This document shows, piece by piece, positions 6,801 to 12,193 of a DNA stretch of 12,193 nt. The notes beneath the pieces are model-generated. The model made no database searches, had not been told where the DNA came from, and saw only the letters and a program-made list of their open reading frames with translations. The stretch covers positions 1 through 12,193 of the forward strand of contig CALFJB010000020.1 in the NCBI GenBank assembly GCA_937877565.1, written 5' to 3'. Position numbers and translations under genes: made by a program. This DNA comes from an uncultured Selenomonadales bacterium (GTDB taxonomy: Bacteria > Bacillota > Negativicutes > Selenomonadales > Selenomonadaceae). How positions within the stretch are numbered: the stretch's first letter is position 1; each line of letters opens with the position of its first letter.

Positions 6801-9209
6801 AGGATTATCGTCGCCGGTTGCCGCTATCGATTTATAATCCGCCGCTATGTCGCTTATGTCTTCAATTTCCGTAATTGTCGGGTCTCCGCGCATTAATGAA
6901 TCTATCATCGCTTGCTTTTTCGAGATTAAATCCCAGTTAATGGCATCGTAACTTCCTTTTGTCACGTAGGTAAAAATTTCAACTTCCCTGTTCAAATTGC
7001 CTACGCGCAAAATTCTACCTTCGCGCTGTTCAATGTCACGCGGTCGCCACGCGCAATCTACGTGATGTAACGCTACTAAATGTTTTTGGAAATTTGTACC
7101 CGCGCCCATTTTTGCCGTTGAGCCGATTATTACGCGAATTTCTCCTTCATCTACTTTGTCAAAAAGTTTCTGTAAATCATTTTTCTTTACGTCGTGAACA
7201 AACGCAATTTGATTCGCAGGTATGCCGCGTTGAATCAAGCCTTTTTTTATTCTGTCGTAAACCGTAACTTCCTCTGCCGTTGTTTCTGCGTCGAAATCTG
7301 ATTCTTCTTCGCCGTTAGCTTTTACTTTTTTCGCTTTTGGCGTGGATAAATCCAGAAATACAACTTGCGTACCCTTAACGTCCGTCGTTTCGTTGAACTT
7401 TGCAAAAACTGAATCACAAACAGCGTTAATTTTTCCGCCAGCTTCTTCTTCCGTGTACGAAGGGTCAATCAAGCGCATATCCAATGACGCCTTGCGAAAA
7501 TCGCCAACTATTTTTAAATGGTTGTCGTTAAGTTCATCGCGTTCTGCTTTTGTTTTGGCTTTATGTAAAGCTTCGTTGCGTTCTAACAATTCTTTTTTGT
7601 ATTCGTTAAAAGCGTCAGTAGGTTCAATGGTTATTACCGTACGCTTGCCGTTTTTTAGTTTCGGGCGATTTTCAAGCAAATGCGGTAAATCTTCAATCAT
7701 TTTTATATCAGCAAATTTCCGAAAACCTTTTATCAGCGCAGGAAGATTCGTAAGGTTAAGACGCCGTTTTTGTACAAATTCACCGGCAGAATTTGCCTCT
7801 ATCGTCGGCTTAGGTTCTCCAAAATGATTCGCCCAACTGTCAAAATTTGTCCAGCCGTTTTCTGCCAAATATTCGGGATTGAGATAACGCGTAATCGTAA
7901 ATATCTCATTTAATGTATTGGAAATGGGAGTGCCGCTTGAGAAACATAAACCTCCGCCGTTTCTCTGTGCTGAAAGCCAACGTGCCTTTGTGTATAAATC
8001 TTGCGACCTTTTTGCGTCCGCTGTGCTTACTCCTACAACGCGATTTTCAGGATTAGGGTCTGAAGGATTGTAGTTGCTTGTCTCAAATCCCAGATTTTTA
8101 AATAAATCTGATTCGTCAACGAATATCTGATCTATACCCAATTCTTCAAACGGCATTATGACTTCATTGCTGTCAAGGTTATATTTTTTCTTAAGCCTTT
8201 CCATTGCCGCATTGATAACTTTTTGCGGGTCTTTTATGTCTGCCGTAGATTCCGCCGTCATTTGAATAATTTCCGCTTGCAAGATTTTTTCTCCGTCACG
8301 TGAATATTTCAGCATACCTTCAAAAGACATCGGCAGGCGTTCAAAAAGATTATGCGAGATAATAATTGCGTCCCAATCGCCGGTTGCAATTTGTGAAAGT
8401 GTTCTTCTGCGTTTTGCAAGTCTGACATTTTTTTCAGTTTCAGTTTCTTTTGCAGTACTTTCTGTAGTTTTTAATTCTTTTAAATTATCCGAAGTTAAAA
8501 CCAAAATGTTGGCGTCCGAATAAGCCTGCCTAAAATCTTCTTCAAATTGCTTTACCGTATTGTTCGGTACAGCAAAAAGCGGCTTGTGAATCATACCTAT
8601 TCTTTTCATTTCCATTGCGCCGACAATCATTTCCCAAGTTTTTCCCGCGCCCACACAATGAGCAAGCAAAGTGTTTCTTCCTTGCAAAAGCCGCCATATT
8701 GCGTTCTTCTGATGTGAATAAAGTTTTTTTCTTACTTCGTCGTTTAAGCCGTTCAATTCTAAATGTGAACCGTCGTAAGCCCTTTCAACTTCGCTGTTAA
8801 ATTTTTCGTTGTAAGTTTTAATCAAATCTGCCTTGCGCTTTTCATCGGCAAAAATCCACTTCTCAAACTCCTCCGAAATTTTATCTATTTTGTCACGCGC
8901 TTCCGCCATTTGTTCTTTCAACTGAACTTTATTTGAAGTCATTGTCGGGTAATGATGATTCAATGCGCCTTCCAAAAGTTTTGTAAAACTTGCCTTTTCA
9001 TCTGCACCCTTCATAACTCGCCACAACACGTTCTTTTGCTGAGGAATATAACCTTTTACTTTCCACTGTCCTGTATACGGGTCGCGCGTAATTTTTAAAT
9101 TTTCCGATTCGCCAACTAAGTGTTCCACGAAGTCATAAATATATTTTTCGTCAATCCAATTCGCGCCTATATGCGGATAAATTTCATCTTCGGTTAAATC
9201 GACCGGCAT
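852..9209 (-). CDS. Polyvalent protein, helicase-to-C-terminus part (SNF2 helicase, accessory LPD domains, metallopeptidase, LPD38-like end); 3' truncated
   Basis: This 2785-residue frame carries many domains. The helicase (about 160-760) has Walker A GAGKT (187-191), Walker B DESD (365-368, where DExH is usual for SNF2), motif III SSGTPIS (424-430), and motifs V and VI including QREGRILR (728-735). Charged coiled coil follows (800-1085), then an accessory domain in two copies (about 1132-1266 and 1549-1668) flanking an LPD3/PBECR-like module (1360-1495). A zincin has HELFH (1765-1769) and a likely third ligand in EEIIAD (from 1813). After linkers comes a long helical region ending in NPAFAARNLVRD (near 2668), resembling LPD38. 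The ATG at 9209 has no Shine-Dalgarno sequence, and the frame continues upstream as methyltransferase-helicase linker, so it is probably the downstream part of a frameshifted single gene. The last few residues and the stop lie in unrelated DNA, so the natural C-terminus is missing. Such proteins are injected or transferred with mobile DNA and are thought to counter host defence. Confidence 0.9.
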   Translation of the reverse strand: MPVDLTEDEIYPHIGANWIDEKYIYDFVEHLVGESENLKITRDPYTGQWKVKGYIPQQKNVLWRVMKGADEKASFTKLLEGALNHHYPTMTSNKVQLKEQMAEARDKIDKISEEFEKWIFADEKRKADLIKTYNEKFNSEVERAYDGSHLELNGLNDEVRKKLYSHQKNAIWRLLQGRNTLLAHCVGAGKTWEMIVGAMEMKRIGMIHKPLFAVPNNTVKQFEEDFRQAYSDANILVLTSDNLKELKTTESTAKETETEKNVRLAKRRRTLSQIATGDWDAIIISHNLFERLPMSFEGMLKYSRDGEKILQAEIIQMTAESTADIKDPQKVINAAMERLKKKYNLDSNEVIMPFEELGIDQIFVDESDLFKNLGFETSNYNPSDPNPENRVVGVSTADAKRSQDLYTKARWLSAQRNGGGLCFSSGTPISNTLNEIFTITRYLNPEYLAENGWTNFDSWANHFGEPKPTIEANSAGEFVQKRRLNLTNLPALIKGFRKFADIKMIEDLPHLLENRPKLKNGKRTVITIEPTDAFNEYKKELLERNEALHKAKTKAERDELNDNHLKIVGDFRKASLDMRLIDPSYTEEEAGGKINAVCDSVFAKFNETTDVKGTQVVFLDLSTPKAKKVKANGEEESDFDAETTAEEVTVYDRIKKGLIQRGIPANQIAFVHDVKKNDLQKLFDKVDEGEIRVIIGSTAKMGAGTNFQKHLVALHHVDCAWRPRDIEQREGRILRVGNLNREVEIFTYVTKGSYDAINWDLISKKQAMIDSLMRGDPTITEIEDISDIAADYKSIAATGDDNPLQKEMRELEEKILRLKSSQNTFLKNQKYAQNRAAILRQKEIPAIERRIKNLQADIKDIKNLNLTGDNFQVKIGDAIYTKFSDAKIAFEKTVNNVKNLSSEKIGEIGGFNINARAEFTQALRDGVLETIGKHVHLTLEKNGSYGVESSLESIRNFIGSNKGTSIFKLLEKEQSKLAKLNAELTGLNEQIKQTFDKQEELDAAEKRLSEVQQQLSEKRFDNENISAENKNVDIQSNVEKNYPDEIKGDKVSEIVYDSLAQDKVIALKVINAIQNALKQTHSAETIQGAIKDSLLSLNVSKKYAEKNSVALVEKIKNEIDLITANTLAELEESFQKITYKEDKDGNKIFYIGRKKATWIDVNNFAKKINKQRATFIFDEFAKTNNVQYADNDDAPEIKTQIIGEKYGFMHNDQNMVESIRKFNSLEDAIKCARYVYQKHSSLLNYYHKKIEVRDKNGNLAFKINTDTVYEGKETAYTDEAKKIVAELDVEKSAEENEIVTPTENATEENSPIQKLADDEKNLSNETENLTDINEVAISKEKLNELFENVNVTDEFSKLQNTKPLFVSNDISQNVQEGQLKKAAIDAFTEKYPEGVEVDTSIGEVKISRRSIRESLAHSIYNAKADAVLSLPEGIKNAAYIGKLQDFEGKGIVNHYFAYPIQYDGEKHYVFCRVREQPFEERRFYIHDIFSDKEITEKSNTLSQTQPPANGQVQLRGVALYRAILTNFFAQGNIDNLKKSAKENPFEGMNFKKLTYKRDRNGRPICYVNGKRVSKYEYLEAGREMISKKSDIIIEKFENATNIKSGEKDSDDAVIIHFPEGISSYKYFSTWEDAIKCARYLYNNFTGIESVGVGNRYSEYFVVGKDGEKVLEDWFKDVLDGTYKKKILEEFGKLSQTGNGSTAIINLVDDRNLTDQQKLLRQFGKTIGANVVFFSNYNKDFHGAYKGNTIYLNVNSARSLTLTFAHELFHFLKANNPKLFSEMAKAAGLTETQLSNYLAETKRTDVKENVDVTEEIIADSMQKILNRVAKKNPNLIQRFFAWLKDTFQKFKDIFQNPKGKLTRGQYAKMADVFGKMATTLTDADGKKIFRYNNRTHNLELANGESLESLLDDTENEGSENQGFFNLDGLSLAGAKFSRTGEDDTAGTFEENDEISQKVFEKYLNEGIMKMVRDTVEKEIGEHVDFSKMNDPVARDKARDSLPSIRKMLIWYNQAEIKNNPAYKNRLATRIEYARRCFDDDERIRTESVRKIDGDSRQGREYRNSAQTLSRNADEQIERSGRRITSGLSRNVGGEVSGARKHFLKLYEEVQNENRRSENKNQGVINLTNAKFSIGSSDNSQSSNDNSSEGLFSKIKNLLTGRPNQQNERFRKHIKTLLEKVAGVKIAAGHMNNGLDIVVKDVEKVIRTNRAYDWQNLLPAVGQKVAAILKLNSTVEMGNYISDWLLTGALNNTSAEAKNFEKALRDNPEIRENLLEIQSAFTKWRNMTPSERIQATIEFERPKPTLGERFKIAKKEGYQQFFEELEPVNDLVKQWEKITGKKLADAVNPYSLLRNYRGIAGRAKLLIEGDESAINALKQIFPNMKWDGFKTIKMILSDIGALENEQIRREFSDFCEAKHVKDMFNKNREIQASIKKVQDRIAELEEMKNQYADAKRIKDLDKRIKQNQEKLKNLEESIYATPYDETTCDAMIKNYSAKYDTAQKDLVKFSNATLTILKNSGVISETTYFNMLRGWKNYVPMHRVFDENEDIKFGDSLKKAQGSSRDTIDPLQSIIRNTYDYIRRAEKNEAKLMLASMARTGGVGMLVEEVDGKQPDDKTTIMFLENGVKKYLQTDVAVVRAVNNMTIPQMDWFIRFLRIGTNLLRNFATVFNPAFAARNLVRDYQDAVIYSKYGFFSPMDFVRGFIHAVKQDDVYAEWMAAGGAQASFWSVDRDYTEASIRNLTKRGLKKYTSLNGFMDLFSRLGEWSELGTRIGYFELKKDLEVPL
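2817..2873 (-). repeat. Linker module with AKFS motif, copy 2
   Basis: This is the second copy of the N-Q-G-x-x-N-L...A-K-F-S module, with clear DNA similarity to 3402-3464 and a small insertion between the two shared tracts. It lies just downstream of the region holding the 56-residue nested ORF, so the two modules bracket the helical segment plus the nested gene. Confidence 0.65.
2927..3097 (-). CDS. Nested (overprinted) small protein, 56 residues, unknown function
   Basis: A second nested frame lies inside the polyvalent gene, on the same strand and shifted +1, the same phase as the 113-residue one. From the ATG at 3097 it reads MMNESELNLLERLMETHDRD and ends AGYRETSAAK. It is a compact, mostly helical, acidic protein with no low complexity. 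I chose this ATG because GGAGGT lies nine bases upstream; an ATG directly following and a TTG at 3124 are alternatives, the latter lying before the RBS. The outer frame across the same bases is an Arg/Ser-rich linker (about residues 2037-2094) of disordered appearance. I do not recognise the family. A small regulator or partner of the large protein is conceivable but unproven. Being short, it carries a greater risk of being a chance frame than the larger nested ORF. Confidence 0.55.
   Translation of the reverse strand: MMNESELNLLERLMETHDRDESIEIARKLFPEMPMNKLKEVVDESLAGYRETSAAK
3107..3112 (-). promoter_or_regulatory. Shine-Dalgarno sequence of the 56-residue nested ORF
   Basis: The minus strand reads GGAGGT, then nine bases, then ATG at 3095-3097. 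In the outer frame these bases are part of codons for Arg-Arg-Cys, so an ideal ribosome site is embedded in coding sequence. Confidence 0.6.
3402..3464 (-). repeat. Linker module with AKFS motif, copy 1
   Basis: The protein reads SENQGFFNLDGLSLAGAKFS. It recurs at 2817-2873 as ENKNQGVINLTNAKFS. The DNA is also similar: the plus strand has near-identical tracts containing CAAATTAA, GCCCTGATTTT and TTTTCAGAGC in both. Both copies sit in disordered linkers after the metallopeptidase domain and may be recognition or cleavage sites; that role is only a guess. Confidence 0.65.
4205..4565 (-). repeat. Second copy of the duplicated accessory domain
   Basis: This stretch (about residues 1549-1668) begins FKKLTYKRDRNGRPICYVNG and later holds FSTWEDAIKCARYLYNN. 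It matches the copy at 5410-5815, including the identical EDAIKCARY. The two copies flank the LPD3/PBECR-like module, giving a symmetrical arrangement. Confidence 0.7.
5410..5815 (-). repeat. First copy of a duplicated accessory domain in the polyvalent protein
   Basis: At protein level this stretch (about residues 1132-1266) begins FQKITYKEDKDGNKIFYIG and later holds FNSLEDAIKCARYVYQK. The same order of motifs recurs at 4205-4565. The copies are diverged, so the duplication is old. The KxTYKxDxxGxxIxY opening looks like a beta-hairpin, and the DAIKCARY segment a helix. I cannot name the domain with certainty; it is presumably one of the large-polyvalent-protein-associated (LPD) modules. Confidence 0.7.
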
Positions 9210-12055
9210 AACTTTTTCAAGCGCTTCAACATTTCTTTTGAACTCGGGATTATTTTTGCCGCCTCTCTTGCAAACTGCAACTTTTCGCGCACATTGCCCG
9301 ACAAATATTCTTCCGCCGTTTCTGTCAAATTTGTTCGCGGATTTTTATAAATCAAATTGCCCAATTCTTTTTCAAGTTCCACAGAATTTTTCCCTGTCAA
9401 CTTCATCATATAATCCATATCGACAGTGGCGCGTCTTGAAAGTGACAATCTCATTGCGTCCAGCGCATTATCCACAGAATTTACCGTTTCAAACGGGCTT
9501 GCCGTTCGCTTATAAAAAATATCGGCTTTATTTGCCGATACCACTTTATTTTTCTTGTCGTCTTTATATTTTTCAATCGACGCTACTTTTCCAAAATTCG
9601 GGTCTTCTCCAAGCAGTTTTATATTTTTCGGTGCATTTAAGTAGCCGTGCTTTTTTACAAAGTCATCGTAATTTTTATTCAACGTTTCACGAAGTTGTGA
9701 AAGTTCCGCGTCCGTAGTTTTTGGCGATAATTGCGCTTTTAAAAGATTATCCAGCGTTTTTTCCAATTTCACAAAATCTTTTACAATTTCTCGTTTAGCC
9801 TTCGGAACTTCTGCCAAATCGCCGTCGACAAATTGAAAAACTCTTCTGTCCTTTTCGATAAAACTTCCTTCGCGCTGATTTTCTGCAGACATCACCGCAA
9901 AAGTATTTTTCAATGAATCCTGCGGGTTATGCTGAATCGGCGTATAAATATTTTCGGGAAGATTTTCCATAAGCGCAGACAATTCTTTTGCAATGTCAAG
10001 CCCTTTGCCGTCAAGTCCCAACCGTTCGGAATTGTACTTTGTCTTTTCAACAATCGGAGTACCAATCATATGTTCCGAATGTTCTTTGAAATATTCATTT
10101 ATTGGAACAAAAATATTGCTGTTATTGGTAAAAGTTACTGACATTTCACGCCAATTTTGCGCGTATTCGGAAGGTTTTGTAGGGTCAAGACGTTTCTGCA
10201 AAATTAAAATGTCCGTCGTAACTTGTGTACCCGCATTTTTGTCAAAAGTTTGGCTCGGAAGTTTAAACGCCGCTATTAAATCTGCCTTGCCGTTCAATTC
10301 TCCACGAAGGCGTTTAGCCTGTTCATCCTGCGCCTGCATTGTCCCTGTACTCGTGATAAACGCAATTAAACCGCCCGGTCTTACTTTATCAATCGCCTTT
10401 GCAAAAAAATAATTGTGAAGCATATAGCCTTGCTTGCTGTACTGTTTGTCTGAATAAATTCTTGTTTCCTCAAAAGGTACGTTGGTAATTGCAAGGTCGT
10501 AATAATTATTCGGCATAAATCTGTCTTGAAAAGGCATTATGTCAATGGCGGCTTTTTGATACAGTTGTTGCGCGATTCTGCCTGATAAGCTGTCAAGTTC
10601 GACGCCCGTCAATTCACTTTTCGCCATAATTTCAGCAGGCATTGAGCCAAAAAATATTCCGCTACCCATTGACGGATCTAAAATTCTGCCGCCTTTAAAG
10701 CCCAGACGTTGTAAACCTTTCCAAATTGCCCGCGCAATTTCAGGAGAAGTGTAAAAAGCGTTTGTTGTTACACTTAGCGCTGATTTATATTCTTCTTCCG
10801 TCAAGATTTCTTTCAACTGTTCGGCTTGTTTCTGCCAATCTTCTTTTTTTGTAAACGCGCTCGCCAAAGTTCCCCAGCCGTTAAACTTCGATAAAATTTC
10901 CTGTTCACTCGGCGTTGCTTTTCTATTTTCACTTTCAAGTTGTTTCAAAAGTTTTATGGCGTCATAATTTTGTTTGAACTTAGTTTTCAAGCCGCCTTCG
11001 CCAATGCCGCTGTCGTTCGTGATTTGGAAATTTTGTCCCGAAAATTCTACGCTCTCAACATTTGAAGAAATTCCTCTACTTCCTCGTCCGGCGTCGTCGG
11101 TGGATTGTACAGCGCCCGTATTTCCTCGTGTGCCATTTCCTGCGCTATCTCTTGCGCTTGAAGTTCCTGCACTCTGTACTGATACGGGTCGTTCGCCTTC
11201 GGCATTTGTTCCATTATCGTTTTCTGAAGTTCCAACTTTGTTTTGTCGTTGTTGTCCAAAATTTTCTTCAGATGACGTATCGCGCCTTTCTTGCCCAATG
11301 TTTTCTGAAGTTCCTTCGCGTAATTCGGATTCCACGTTTCTATGTCCGTCATCAACGCTTCCGCTCTGCCCCAATTCTCCTTGCTCATTTTTCGCTACTC
11401 CTTTGTTGTCAAAATAAATATCAAGTGCAGTTTTAAAAATCAGTGCGTCATTTTCGTTTTGAAATCCGTAACTGCTATGAACTTTGCCCAATTCCAATTT
11501 GGCTTTTGCATTAAAAATTTTCCTTAAAGTACTAATACCCTGCCGCGTATCTTCTGACAAGCTATCAGATTCGTCATCTTTTTTTAACAATACAGTTTTA
11601 TTGTTTTTGTCATAAATTTCAGCTTTAAAATTTTTATCGTTTGAAAATTTTCCTTCCAATCCTGCCTTTTTCAACGCTTCACGTGCAAGTTTTTCAACCT
11701 CATCGCTTGTACTAATTTTTGTATCAATCACGCCGTCAAGCAACTTTTTCAATTCGCTGTAACCTTTTATCGCAGAATATTTCCGCTGTTGTACGCGATT
11801 TATGATTTTTGGCAATTCGGTATCAATTTTTTTCAACGTCTTTTCATCAGCTGAAAGTTCGTTATTTTCACGTGCTTTATTGTATCTGTCCCGCAACTCT
11901 AAAAGATTATCTAAAGATTTTTTCTTTGCGGCTTGAACTTCATCTGAATAATTTTCATCCTCAAATCTTTTCTGAATATGAAACAATGAATCAATTTGTC
12001 TTGGATAACTCGAAGTTGTTTTTATTCTATCTTCAAAACTATCCTTCTGTAACAT
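9194..12055 (-). CDS. Polyvalent protein, N-terminal part with N6-adenine DNA methyltransferase
   Basis: This frame has 953 residues. Residues 1-220 are charged and helical. Residues about 222-337 form a Gly/Ser/Glu/Asn-rich linker that also contains an overlapping frame. The methyltransferase core spans about 370-650. It has a SAM-binding motif DPSMGSG (460-466) and catalytic motif NVPF (525-528). NVPF stands in place of the commoner NPPF, as I recall from DarB-like and ICE-borne homologues. Upstream, FNGWGTLASAF and NAFYTSPEIARAIW are typical of this subfamily. The last 19 residues are out of frame: after residue 934 a one-base change would continue into the helicase. The ATG at 12055 has only a weak GAGAG nearby and sits next to a suspected junction, and the frame closes at 12080-12082, so the true N-terminus may be missing. 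The likely role is modification of incoming mobile-element DNA together with the helicase. The methyltransferase call is strong; the biological role is inferred. Confidence 0.9.
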   Translation of the reverse strand: MLQKDSFEDRIKTTSSYPRQIDSLFHIQKRFEDENYSDEVQAAKKKSLDNLLELRDRYNKARENNELSADEKTLKKIDTELPKIINRVQQRKYSAIKGYSELKKLLDGVIDTKISTSDEVEKLAREALKKAGLEGKFSNDKNFKAEIYDKNNKTVLLKKDDESDSLSEDTRQGISTLRKIFNAKAKLELGKVHSSYGFQNENDALIFKTALDIYFDNKGVAKNEQGELGQSGSVDDGHRNVESELREGTSENIGQERRDTSSEENFGQQRQNKVGTSENDNGTNAEGERPVSVQSAGTSSARDSAGNGTRGNTGAVQSTDDAGRGSRGISSNVESVEFSGQNFQITNDSGIGEGGLKTKFKQNYDAIKLLKQLESENRKATPSEQEILSKFNGWGTLASAFTKKEDWQKQAEQLKEILTEEEYKSALSVTTNAFYTSPEIARAIWKGLQRLGFKGGRILDPSMGSGIFFGSMPAEIMAKSELTGVELDSLSGRIAQQLYQKAAIDIMPFQDRFMPNNYYDLAITNVPFEETRIYSDKQYSKQGYMLHNYFFAKAIDKVRPGGLIAFITSTGTMQAQDEQAKRLRGELNGKADLIAAFKLPSQTFDKNAGTQVTTDILILQKRLDPTKPSEYAQNWREMSVTFTNNSNIFVPINEYFKEHSEHMIGTPIVEKTKYNSERLGLDGKGLDIAKELSALMENLPENIYTPIQHNPQDSLKNTFAVMSAENQREGSFIEKDRRVFQFVDGDLAEVPKAKREIVKDFVKLEKTLDNLLKAQLSPKTTDAELSQLRETLNKNYDDFVKKHGYLNAPKNIKLLGEDPNFGKVASIEKYKDDKKNKVVSANKADIFYKRTASPFETVNSVDNALDAMRLSLSRRATVDMDYMMKLTGKNSVELEKELGNLIYKNPRTNLTETAEEYLSGNVREKLQFAREAAKIIPSSKEMLKRLKKLCRSI
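9253..9257 (-). other. Frameshift between the methyltransferase and helicase parts
   Basis: On the minus strand the gene reads GCG GCA AAA ATA ATC, which gives an unrelated 19-residue tail and a stop at 9194. Moving back one base after AAA gives AAT AAT CCC GAG TTC AAA, encoding NNPEFKRNVEALEKVMPVDL, a smooth link into the helicase. Polyvalent proteins of this class normally carry both domains in one chain. The run has five A residues and six would keep frame. The site is not a canonical X-XXY-YYZ heptamer, since ATA does not re-pair as AAT, so a one-base deletion or a homopolymer sequencing error is more likely than programmed frameshifting. Confidence 0.85.
11047..11388 (-). CDS. Nested (overprinted) small protein, 113 residues, unknown function
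   Basis: This frame lies wholly inside the methyltransferase gene, on the same strand and shifted +1. It begins MSKENWGRAEALMTDIETWN and ends FLQMLRA. The sequence is balanced and predominantly helical, with amphipathic stretches such as YAKELQKTLGKKGAIRHLKK and QELQAQEIAQEMAHEEIRAL and an acidic Pro-containing tail. No signal peptide or membrane segment is visible. The start is supported by AAAGGAG placed nine bases before the ATG. The outer frame here is a low-complexity Gly/Ser/Glu/Asn linker, so the inner frame is the better constrained-looking protein. I do not recognise its family. It may be a small accessory factor made from inside the polyvalent gene. The alternative is a chance open frame, which the strong RBS and the protein-like composition make less likely. 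Confidence 0.65.
   Translation of the reverse strand: MSKENWGRAEALMTDIETWNPNYAKELQKTLGKKGAIRHLKKILDNNDKTKLELQKTIMEQMPKANDPYQYRVQELQAQEIAQEMAHEEIRALYNPPTTPDEEVEEFLQMLRA
11398..11404 (-). promoter_or_regulatory. Shine-Dalgarno sequence of the 113-residue nested ORF
   Basis: The minus strand reads AAAGGAG followed by nine bases and ATG (11386-11388). It lies inside the methyltransferase coding sequence, where it encodes part of NKGVAKN. It is far stronger than anything upstream of either large frame and decides the start of the nested ORF. Confidence 0.7.
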
Positions 12056-12193
12056 TACTCTCGGAGGAACTAGGCAATGTTACTGCAAAAGGAATACCTC
12101 CAACTAAAACAATTTGGTTCAAAAACATATCAACAGCAGTTGACATAGGTATACCTAAGCGTCCAAGTATAGACTCTGCATTCTGTTTCAAAA
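12039..12193 (-). CDS. dinJ: RelB/DinJ family antitoxin, C-terminal part
   Basis: The minus strand from the window edge reads LKQNAESILGRLGIPMSTAV, then DMFLNQIVLVGGIPFAVTLP, and stops at TAG (12039-12041) after SSSESNVTEG. This is the typical ribbon-helix-helix DinJ/RelB antitoxin, which represses its own operon and neutralises a YafQ/RelE-type ribonuclease toxin. About 50 residues are present; the N-terminus lies outside the window. The usual toxin gene should follow and overlap the antitoxin end, but the next frame (from 12055) is the polyvalent protein instead. Together with the unusual last residues, this suggests a junction near 12058, although a natural C-terminus cannot be excluded. 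Confidence 0.85.
   Translation of the reverse strand, partial: LKQNAESILGRLGIPMSTAVDMFLNQIVLVGGIPFAVTLPSSSESNVTEG

Noticed and set aside
7342..7827. A 161-codon plus-strand frame antisense to the helicase
   Set aside because: It is rich in Ser, Phe and Arg, as expected for the antisense shadow of a Lys/Glu-rich gene, and it lacks recognisable motifs. The helicase motifs on the other strand are clear.
9250..9262. Programmed -1 ribosomal frameshift site
   Set aside because: The five-A run does not give an X-XXY-YYZ heptamer in the upstream frame. A simple one-base indel explains the break.
10974..11436. Plus-strand frames of 147 and 124 codons opposite the methyltransferase linker
   Set aside because: They are Pro/Ser/Phe/Cys- or Arg/Phe/Leu-rich, have no domain-like pattern, and arise because the linker has few stop-generating codons. 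Only the minus-strand nested frame here has a convincing RBS and composition.

Overview
The window is dominated by one enormous bacterial gene system on the minus strand (about 870 to 12055). It encodes a 'polyvalent' protein of the type carried by phages and integrative/conjugative elements. In reading order (right to left) it has an N-terminal helical region, a low-complexity linker, an N6-adenine DNA methyltransferase, an SNF2-type helicase, coiled coils, two copies of an accessory domain, an LPD3/PBECR-like module, an HExxH metallopeptidase, more linkers, and an LPD38-like C-terminus. The reading frame breaks once, at a run of five A residues (9253-9257). Restoring a single base joins the two halves into one protein of about 3734 residues.

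The most interesting signal is in the two Ser/Arg/Gly-rich linkers of this protein. Each contains a second open frame on the same strand, shifted +1 from the host frame, starting with ATG nine bases after a strong Shine-Dalgarno sequence. These are a 113-codon frame at 11047-11388 and a 56-codon frame at 2927-3097. In both cases the inner frame encodes a well-composed helical protein and the outer frame looks disordered. They look like overprinted (nested) genes.

The ends of the window do not belong to the same locus. Bases 1 to about 417 are an internal piece of bacterial rpoC (minus strand). About 418 to 865 is very AT-rich, protist-like coding DNA (plus strand) with a C-x4-C...H-x-H zinc finger of the FLYWCH/WRKY-GCM1 type. 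Bases 12039-12193 hold the C-terminal part of a RelB/DinJ antitoxin. The abrupt joins cut coding sequences on both sides without any visible mobile-element end, so a chimeric assembly or amplification artefact is the simplest reading.

The bacterium is probably a low-GC Firmicute-type anaerobe. The RpoC sequence reminds me of Negativicutes, but this is from memory only. The protist-like piece suggests a sample holding both, such as a gut community or a single-cell amplification. No tRNA, rRNA, CRISPR array, promoter or terminator could be supported. There is essentially no intergenic sequence in the window.
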